DNA from: Acidobacteriota bacterium
Lineage (GTDB): Bacteria > Acidobacteriota > Thermoanaerobaculia > Thermoanaerobaculales > Thermoanaerobaculaceae
DNA: 11,571 nt
Direction: 5' to 3'
NCBI GenBank assembly: GCA_021782525.1
Contig: JAJXUY010000025.1
Location: forward strand, 1 to 11,571
Below are positions 7,336-11,571 of this stretch, in pieces (the stretch's first letter is position 1; every line of letters starts with the position of its first letter). The translations under genes were made by a program, and so were the position numbers. Below the pieces are notes generated by a model, which saw only the letters and a list, made by a program, of their open reading frames with translations, made no database searches and had not been told where the DNA came from.

Positions 7336-8508
7336 ATGAGCGGCGCGGGGAGGGTCACCGTGTTCTTCACGATCGTTCTGGGCGTCTGGACCGCGATGCA
7401 CGCGTACGTCTTCTGGCGAGCGTCGTCGGTACCCGTCATCTCGAGCCACGTCTCGCGCGGCGCGCTGGCTGCGGCCACTGCGTTCCTCTGGGTCTGCTAC
7501 CCGCTCGCCCGCATGCTCGAGCACCGCCGCCTGGACGCGCTCGGCCGCCCGCTCGAATTCCTCGGCGCCACGTGGATGGGCGTGCTGGTCCTCGCGTTCT
7601 TCACGCTGCTCGCGCTCGACCTCGTCACGCTCGGCGGATTCCTCTTCCCGCGCCTGGCGCCGGCGCTGCGCGGGTGGGCGCTGCTGGCGGCCGGCGGGCT
7701 CGCCGTGGTCGGGCTCGTGCAGGGACTGCGCGCGCCGGTGGTGGTGGACTACGAGGTCGCCCTCCCGGACCTCCCGGCCGGGCGTGACGGCACCGTGCTC
7801 GTCGAGCTCTCCGACATGCACCTCGGGACGCTGATCGGCGAACGCTGGCTCACCCGCGTCGTCGCCCGTGTCGACGCGATGAAGCCGGACATGATCGTCG
7901 TGGACGGCGACCTCATCGACGGCGACGTCCCCCGCGTCGAGCCGATGGTGCCCACGCTCCGGCGCCTGCACGCCCCGCTCGGCGTCTGGGCGGTCACCGG
8001 CAACCACGAGTTCTACGCCGGCCTAAAGCGCAGCGTGAGGCTGTTCGAGGACGCGGGGTTCCGCGTCCTCGAGGACCGCTCCGGCGAAGCCGCCCCGGGC
8101 CTCGTGCTCGCCGGCGTGGACGACCTCACCGCCCGGCGCCAGCTCGGTCTCGGCGGGGCGCCGGTCGAACGCGCCCTCGCCGGCCGCCCGCCCGGGGCGA
8201 CGATCTTCCTCTCGCACACCCCGTGGGAGGCCAACGAGGCCGCGGCGCTCGGCGCCGGCCTCATGCTATGCGGCCACACGCACGACGGTCAGATCTGGCC
8301 GTTCGGCTATCTCGTGCGCCTGACCTACCCGCTGCTCGGCGGCCGTTACCTGGTGGACGGCATGCCCGTGATCGTCTGCCGCGGCACCGGCACCTGGGGT
8401 CCGCGCATGCGCCTCTGGCGCCCCTCCGAGATCGTCCGCGTCACCCTCCGGACCCCCGCCGCGGCCGCTGGCGGGGGGAGAGACAAGGGGGAAAAGGGGA
8501 AAGGGTAA
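7336..8508 (+). CDS. membrane-anchored calcineurin-like metallophosphoesterase
   Basis: A 390-residue protein with about four hydrophobic segments (roughly 6-27, 45-60, 76-100, 112-130) followed by a YkuE/YaeI-type phosphoesterase domain. Metal-binding motifs are complete: DMH (D160, H162), GD (D192), GNHE (N223, H224), SHTP (H294) and GHTH (H314, H316). Such enzymes hydrolyse phosphomono- or diesters, in some relatives lipid-linked ones; the substrate here is unknown. The ATG at 7336 is chosen because it begins the first membrane segment and sits right after a -10 box; the upstream in-frame extension overlaps the divergent gene's signal peptide. The last residues, GGGRDKGEKGKG, are encoded by the start of a heptad repeat array and probably are not part of the ancestral protein. 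It is transcribed divergently from the S9 peptidase. Confidence 0.9.
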   Translation: MSGAGRVTVFFTIVLGVWTAMHAYVFWRASSVPVISSHVSRGALAAATAFLWVCYPLARMLEHRRLDALGRPLEFLGATWMGVLVLAFFTLLALDLVTLGGFLFPRLAPALRGWALLAAGGLAVVGLVQGLRAPVVVDYEVALPDLPAGRDGTVLVELSDMHLGTLIGERWLTRVVARVDAMKPDMIVVDGDLIDGDVPRVEPMVPTLRRLHAPLGVWAVTGNHEFYAGLKRSVRLFEDAGFRVLEDRSGEAAPGLVLAGVDDLTARRQLGLGGAPVERALAGRPPGATIFLSHTPWEANEAAALGAGLMLCGHTHDGQIWPFGYLVRLTYPLLGGRYLVDGMPVIVCRGTGTWGPRMRLWRPSEIVRVTLRTPAAAAGGGRDKGEKGKG

Positions 8509-8519
8509 AGGGCAAAGGG
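8473..8519 (+). other. G-quadruplex motif over the phosphoesterase stop codon
   Basis: Six G-runs of at least 3 (8473-8478, 8487-8491, 8496-8499, 8503-8505, 8510-8512, 8517-8519) are separated by loops of 8, 4, 3, 4 and 4 nt, fitting the G3+N1-7 rule from the second run on. The TAA stop (8506-8508) lies in one loop. A second motif occurs at 8585-8616. Formation in the cell is not shown by sequence. Confidence 0.6.
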
Positions 8520-8742
8520 AAGACGAAGACGGGAAAGACGACAGCCTGGTCGTTCCTTTGCCCTTTGCCTTCTTCCCTTTTGAAGGGGAAAAGGGGAAAG
8601 GGAAGAGGGCAAAGGGACGACAAGACGCACATAAGTCACGTCTTTCCTTTGCCCTTTACCCTTTACCAAGGGCAAAGGGAAGACAAGGACGGGAACGACG
8701 AAGGCCGGGTCGTTCCTTTGCCCTTTTCCTTCTTCCCTTTGA
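8489..8742. repeat. alternating-strand heptad array (GGGNAAA / TTTNCCC)
   Basis: Purine-rich heptads and their complements alternate. Plus-strand GGGNAAA-type units run at 8489-8523 (GGGAAAA, GGGGAAA, GGGTAAA, GGGCAAA, GGGAAGA) and 8586-8620; complementary units (CCTTTGC, CCTTTGC, CTTCTTC, CCTTTTG) run at 8555-8582; further pyrimidine blocks lie at 8641-8667 and 8709-8742, with a purine block at 8668-8705. Hairpins include a 17-bp stem (8640-8656 with 8668-8684, all paired in plus-strand RNA with one G-U) and GGAACGAC (8692-8699) with GTCGTTCC (8709-8716). It fills the space between two convergent genes, and its first units are coding. No gene is credible inside. Confidence 0.9.
8509..8740. 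repeat. 72-nt imperfect direct repeat, two copies 160 bp apart
   Basis: 8509-8580 and 8669-8740 align without gaps. In the 60-nt core (8521-8580 with 8681-8740) I count 7 mismatches, and the ten bases before it are identical. Each copy can fold on itself (GGGCAAAGG with CCTTTGCCC), so a hairpin unit has been duplicated within the heptad array. Confidence 0.85.
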
Positions 8743-8755
8743 CCGCTTGCCCGAG

Positions 8756-8785
8756 GCCGTCGTCGACGGCTCACGGCGTTCCGTG
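8756..8785. other. tandem hairpins 3' of the thioredoxin-like gene
   Basis: GCCGTC/GACGGC (8756-8761 with 8765-8770) and CACGG/CCGTG (8772-8776 with 8781-8785) stand side by side just after the minus-strand stop at 8791. No T-run follows; a weak terminator or stabiliser is possible. Confidence 0.35.
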
Positions 8786-8790
8786 CTCCT

Positions 8791-9276
8791 CTACTTCTGC
8801 CACTGCTTGAAGAAAGCGAGCAGCTTGGCGGAATCGTGGCCCGGCTTGTGCTTGTCGCCGGTCTCGAACACGCCGCTCTCCTGCAGGCGCAGCACCTTGA
8901 GCATCGGCGAGAGCACCACGAACGATGGGAACCCGAGCGTGTTCGGGTGGCCGAGGCGCACCATCGCCTCGAGGTTCTTGTTCTCCTTCGAGTAGTTCAG
9001 GTGCACGAGCACGAAGTGCGCCGCGACCTCGTTGCGCAGCGCCGCGTCGCCGGTCATCTCGCGGTCGAGCGCCCGGCACCACGGGCACCAGTTGCCCCCC
9101 ACCACGACCAGGACACGCTTCCCCTGCGCGGACGCCGTCGCTCCTGCCGCCTCCACCTGCTTCCATCCGTTCAACGTCGGGTCGTACGGACCGATCGCCA
9201 CCGGTGCGGGCGCGGCGATGATGCCCCGTGCGGCCACGAACCCGAAAGCGATCATCACGGCTGCGAGACGTTTCAT
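8791..9276 (-). CDS. exported thioredoxin-fold protein with CPWC motif
   Basis: A 161-residue protein. Residues 1-22 (MKRLAAVMIAFGFVAARGII) form a signal peptide, so it should act in the periplasm. The thioredoxin-like domain contains VLVVVGGNWCPWCRALDREM (55-74) with redox cysteines C64 and C67, HLNYSKENKNLEAMVRLG (92-109) and the cis-Pro loop GFPSFVVL (115-122, P117). It resembles the thioredoxin_7/DUF255-like group, whose members reduce or oxidise disulfides; the partner is unknown and no Dsb or cytochrome-maturation gene lies near. The ATG at 9276 has a G-run (9281-9286) 4 nt upstream as SD. It is convergent with the phosphoesterase gene and stands alone between two repeat elements. Confidence 0.85.
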   Translation of the reverse strand: MKRLAAVMIAFGFVAARGIIAAPAPVAIGPYDPTLNGWKQVEAAGATASAQGKRVLVVVGGNWCPWCRALDREMTGDAALRNEVAAHFVLVHLNYSKENKNLEAMVRLGHPNTLGFPSFVVLSPMLKVLRLQESGVFETGDKHKPGHDSAKLLAFFKQWQK

Positions 9277-9288
9277 GGAGCCCCCCGG

Positions 9289-9317
9289 CCGCGCGGTCGC
9301 GCGGCGCCGCGATTCTA
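9289..9317 (-). promoter_or_regulatory. -10 box and leader hairpin of the thioredoxin-like gene
   Basis: TAGAAT (minus, 9317-9312) predicts a start near 9305. The first transcribed bases form a tight GC hairpin, CCGCGCG/CGCGCGG (9289-9295 with 9298-9304), which ends just before the G-run SD. No clear -35 box. The hairpin may stabilise the mRNA 5' end or limit ribosome access. Confidence 0.4.
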
Positions 9318-9365
9318 CCCCTCGCGAGAGCGCTCAAGCACCGGCCGCGGAGGCGGTGAACAGAG

Positions 9366-9535
9366 CCAAGGGAAAGGCCAAAGGGAAAGGTCAAAGGGAA
9401 GACAGGCAGAGGTGCGGAGGAGCAGGGGTGCAGAGGCGGAAAGGATGCTCTCTCGTCTTGGCTCCCGGGTCCCTCTGGCCCTCAGCTCCTCTGCTCGGCG
9501 ATGTCGCTTGTCTTCCCTCCCCCTTCTTCCCTCCT
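9366..9535. repeat. compound inverted repeat: CAAAGGG 13-mers plus GCNGAGGN octads
   Basis: From 9366 three near-copies of GCCAAAGGGAAAG (the first one base short) are followed by five octads at 9406-9445 (GCAGAGGT, GCGGAGGA, GCAGGGGT, GCAGAGGC, GGAAAGGA). Inverted octads at 9472-9495 (CCTCTGGC, CCTCAGCT, CCTCTGCT) and a pyrimidine block at 9510-9535 mirror them; GGGAAGAC (9396-9403) pairs with GTCTTCCC (9510-9517). The element ends 2 nt from the phosphatase stop codon. It shares its octad with the element at 5030-5158. Confidence 0.8.
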
Positions 9536-9537
9536 CG

Positions 9538-11199
9538 TCATCGCTTCGCGTCCCCCGCGGCGGCCGCCTCGGTGGGACCGGTATAGCGAACCACCAGCAC
9601 CGTGATGTCATCTTCCGGCTCGCGACCGGCGCGGAAGGCGGCCGCAGCATCGAGCAGCCGCTGCGCGATCTGCTCGGCGCCGGCGCCGCCGAGGTCGGCG
9701 AGCGCCCGGCGCACCCCTTCGACGCCGAACTCCTCGTCGGCCGGAGAGAACGACTCCGACACGCCGTCGCTGTAGAACACGACCGACTCGCCCGGAGCGA
9801 GCCGCAGCGTCTCGGTGCCCCACGTCGCGGCCGGGAGCAAGCCGAGGATCGGGCCGCGGGGGCCCAGCAGCTCAACTGTGCCGTCGCCGCGCAGCACCGC
9901 GAGGGGACAGTGTCCGGCGTTGGCGAGCTCGATCGCGCCGTCGGCCGCAAGCACCCCTGCACCCAGCGTCAGGAACCGGTTGCCCGGGTTGTGCTCGAGC
10001 AGGCTGCGGTTGAGCGCGGGCAGCACCGACGCGATCGGTTGCTCGAGCTCGTTGAGAAGCCCGAGCAGGCCCTGCACCATCGCCATGATCAGCGCCGCCG
10101 CGACGCCCTTCCCGGAGACGTCGCCGACCGCCAGCCCGAGCGTCCCGTCCGCGCGCACCGCCGCCTGATAGAGGTCGCCGCCGACGCTGCGCGCCGGCTG
10201 CGAGTAGGCGAACACGTCGGCGAACGGCACCTGCTGCGGCGGCCGCAGCAACGCCGACTGAATCGTGCGGGCCAGCGCCATCTCGTGGTCGATCTTCGCC
10301 TTCTCGCGCGCCTCTCGGTACAACCGAGCACCGTCGATCGCGACAGCCGCGTCCGCCGCCAGCGACTCCAGGATGGCGAAGTCGTTGGCCCCGAAGTGCT
10401 CCCCGGCCCGCGTGCGGGCGACCAGGATGCCGCCGATCACCTCGACGTTGGCCACGAACGAGGCGGCCTGCGGCGGCCCGAGAGGGCGCCGGGCCACCAG
10501 GAGAGGCGCCGCGACGGCGAGCGCCGCCCCGTGGGCGACCATCGAGGTCGAAGGCGACCGTTCCACGCCGGCGTGGACTGCCCGGCGCTCGGCGAGCGCC
10601 CGCTCAAACAGCGAGCTGTGCGCGGCCCAGGCGGTCCCCGGCGACCCCTGCGGGTGGCAGGCGACGGTGCGCCTCTCCCCGCCCTCGATCAAGATCACGC
10701 AACCCCGGTCCGCCCGCAGCATCTTCACCGCGGACTGCAGCACGAGCTCGACCACGTCGCTGAGCACCGTCGCCGCGTTGAGGGCGCGCGCCACCTCGAG
10801 CAGCGTCTGCAACTGGCGGACGCCGCCCTCGCTTCCGTCGCTCGGGCCGGCGGCGAGCCCGAGGGCGCTCGTCGTCTCCTCCGCCTGCGCCAGGAACTCG
10901 ACCCGTGGACCCAGCCGGACCACATCGCCCGGGTGGACCACCGCGTGCCGCACCGCGACGTCGTTGACGAACGTGCCGCCCGAGGACCCGAGGTCCTCGA
11001 TCACCAGCTCGCGCCCGTCCCAACGCAGACCTGCGTGCCGCCGCGAGACGGTAGGCTCGGGGATGACCACGTCGCAGGCCGTGTCGCGCCCAAGGCGCAG
11101 GTCGGCCTTGGAAACGTGCACGCGCGTTCCCGCCGTGCCGGGGTCCCGCGGGATCAGCGTCGGCTTCGAAACCCACTCTCCGCGTTCCTTCGTGACCAT
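9538..11199 (-). CDS. FHA-GAF-PPM (SpoIIE/RsbU-type) serine phosphatase
   Basis: A 553-residue soluble signalling protein with three domains. The FHA domain (about 25-105) has LRLGRD (R38), TVSRRHAGL (S52, R53, H55) and GGTFVND (N79), the residues that bind phosphothreonine. A GAF-like sensor domain follows (about 130-295). A helical linker (290-318) leads to a PPM/SpoIIE phosphatase domain (about 319-540) with all metal-binding Asp: SVGGDLYQ (D342), GDVSGKG (D360), FYSDGVSE (D478) and EDDITVLV (D530, D531). Relatives dephosphorylate anti-sigma antagonists or kinase substrates; no such partner or Ser/Thr kinase is in the window, so the target is unknown. The ATG at 11199 is preceded by no SD but by a -10 box at leaderless spacing. 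Confidence 0.93.
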   Translation of the reverse strand: MVTKERGEWVSKPTLIPRDPGTAGTRVHVSKADLRLGRDTACDVVIPEPTVSRRHAGLRWDGRELVIEDLGSSGGTFVNDVAVRHAVVHPGDVVRLGPRVEFLAQAEETTSALGLAAGPSDGSEGGVRQLQTLLEVARALNAATVLSDVVELVLQSAVKMLRADRGCVILIEGGERRTVACHPQGSPGTAWAAHSSLFERALAERRAVHAGVERSPSTSMVAHGAALAVAAPLLVARRPLGPPQAASFVANVEVIGGILVARTRAGEHFGANDFAILESLAADAAVAIDGARLYREAREKAKIDHEMALARTIQSALLRPPQQVPFADVFAYSQPARSVGGDLYQAAVRADGTLGLAVGDVSGKGVAAALIMAMVQGLLGLLNELEQPIASVLPALNRSLLEHNPGNRFLTLGAGVLAADGAIELANAGHCPLAVLRGDGTVELLGPRGPILGLLPAATWGTETLRLAPGESVVFYSDGVSESFSPADEEFGVEGVRRALADLGGAGAEQIAQRLLDAAAAFRAGREPEDDITVLVVRYTGPTEAAAAGDAKR

Positions 11200-11205
11200 G
11201 GCGGA

Positions 11206-11211
11206 AGTGTA
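11206..11211 (-). promoter_or_regulatory. -10 box at leaderless spacing for the phosphatase
   Basis: TACACT on the minus strand is followed by 6 nt and then the ATG at 11199, so +1 should be the A of the start codon. No SD precedes the ATG, and no good -35 is seen at 17-18 bp. Confidence 0.5.
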
Positions 11212-11261
11212 GCAAATCGAGCGCGTTTACTCCGGCGAGAGGGCGTGGGATACCGGGGGTG

Positions 11262-11267
11262 TATACT
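11262..11267 (+). promoter_or_regulatory. -10 box for the Tat-exported phosphoesterase
   Basis: TATACT predicts a start near 11274 and a leader of about 18 nt before the ATG at 11292. No SD and no clear -35 are visible. It is divergent from the phosphatase promoter, about 50 bp away. Confidence 0.45.
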
Positions 11268-11291
11268 CCCTCGCGCGCCGTCGGCGCCGCG

Positions 11292-11571
11292 ATGAAGACC
11301 GTCACCTATCTGACCCGCCGCAGCATGTTGAAGAAGGGCGCGATGGCGTTCGTGGGCGGGGGTCTGTTCGCGCGTTCGGGGTGGGTCGAGGCCACGGAGC
11401 TGCCGATGGTCCGCCGCGTCACCCTGACCCATCCGCGGCTGCCGAAGGCGTTCAACGGCCTCCGCATCGCCCAGGTCTCCGACGTGCACGCCGGCACGTT
11501 CATGCCGCCGGAGCGCCTCGCGCGGGTGCGCTCGATGGTCGAGGGCCTCGGGGCGGACCTCGTCGTGTTCA
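11292..11571 (+). CDS. Tat-exported YkuE-like metallophosphoesterase (partial, N-terminus only)
   Basis: 93 codons run to the right edge. The N-terminus has a twin-arginine signal, TRRSMLKKGAMAFVGGGLFARSGWVEA (residues 8-34, given here by its motif RR-x-M-L-K and the hydrophobic stretch after it), predicting folded export. Then HPRLPKAFNGLRIAQVSDVHAGTF shows the first metal motif of calcineurin-like phosphoesterases (DVH, D66 and H68), with GADLVVF leading toward the missing GD motif. B. subtilis YkuE is a Tat-dependent relative. The ATG at 11292 gives a complete Tat signal; no SD is visible. It is the second phosphoesterase of this superfamily in the window, but without the membrane anchor of the first. 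Confidence 0.85.
   Translation, partial: MKTVTYLTRRSMLKKGAMAFVGGGLFARSGWVEATELPMVRRVTLTHPRLPKAFNGLRIAQVSDVHAGTFMPPERLARVRSMVEGLGADLVVF

Noticed and set aside
7245..7478. 78-residue N-terminal extension of the S9 peptidase
   Set aside because: It would bury the signal peptide and overlap the divergent gene and both promoters; the SD is at the ATG at 7244.
8489..8742. CRISPR array
   Set aside because: Units are 7 nt, degenerate and without spacers of uniform length; no cas gene is present.
8223..8810. ORFs on both strands through the heptad array
   Set aside because: Composition is entirely that of the repeat (Lys/Gly- or Pro/Phe/Leu-rich); a 7-nt period keeps frames open by chance.
8836..11295. 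819-codon open frame on the plus strand
   Set aside because: It is antisense to the thioredoxin-like and phosphatase genes, crosses the repeat element between them, and has the Arg/His/Leu-rich composition of a GC-rich shadow frame; the minus-strand proteins have complete domain motifs.

Overview
The window is a very GC-rich bacterial chromosome segment, densely packed with housekeeping genes and a few accessory genes. No phage, IS, CRISPR, tRNA or rRNA is visible. Usable -10 boxes are of the form TANNNT (TACGAT three times), with -35 boxes mostly poor. Gene content (S9 peptidase, FHA-GAF-PPM phosphatase, YkuE-type phosphoesterases, MEP-pathway IspD) and base composition would fit an Acidobacteriota-like or similar free-living Gram-negative lineage. 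That placement is inference at low confidence.

Region 1 (1-4923, minus strand, transcribed leftwards) is a translation and growth operon in the order rplM-rpsI-rpsB-tsf-pyrH-frr-ispD, with ispD running off the left edge. It starts from a near-consensus promoter (TTGACA, 18-bp spacer, TACGAT) with a short leader that holds a hairpin next to the rplM ribosome binding site. Coupling is tight for rplM/rpsI (stop codon overlaps the next SD) and tsf/pyrH (ATGA overlap). It is looser at rpsB/tsf (169 bp with a repeat and a terminator-like hairpin) and at pyrH/frr (166 bp with a 12-bp perfect hairpin and a possible internal promoter).

Region 2 (4961-11571) holds a secreted S9 prolyl-oligopeptidase-family peptidase of DPP5 type (minus), a divergently transcribed membrane-anchored calcineurin-like phosphoesterase (plus), a periplasmic thioredoxin-fold protein with CPWC (minus), an FHA-GAF-PPM/SpoIIE phosphatase (minus) and the first 93 codons of a Tat-exported phosphoesterase (plus). 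These look like separate transcription units.

The unusual part is the intergenic DNA. Four spacers (2935-3084, 4961-5158, 8473-8742, 9366-9535) carry short degenerate tandem arrays with a 7- or 8-nt period. In three of them the arrays form inverted pairs, and the fourth combines one un-paired heptad array with an inverted octad pair. The heptads are GGGNAAA, GTGGTCM/GGNCCAC and TCGTSGN; the octad is GCNGAGGN and occurs in two separate spacers. Each element lies just 3' of, or overlaps, a stop codon. One overlaps the end of the phosphoesterase gene and forms a G-quadruplex motif with the TAA stop in a loop. Two genes also have a -10 box placed so that transcription should start at the A of the ATG, suggesting leaderless mRNAs.
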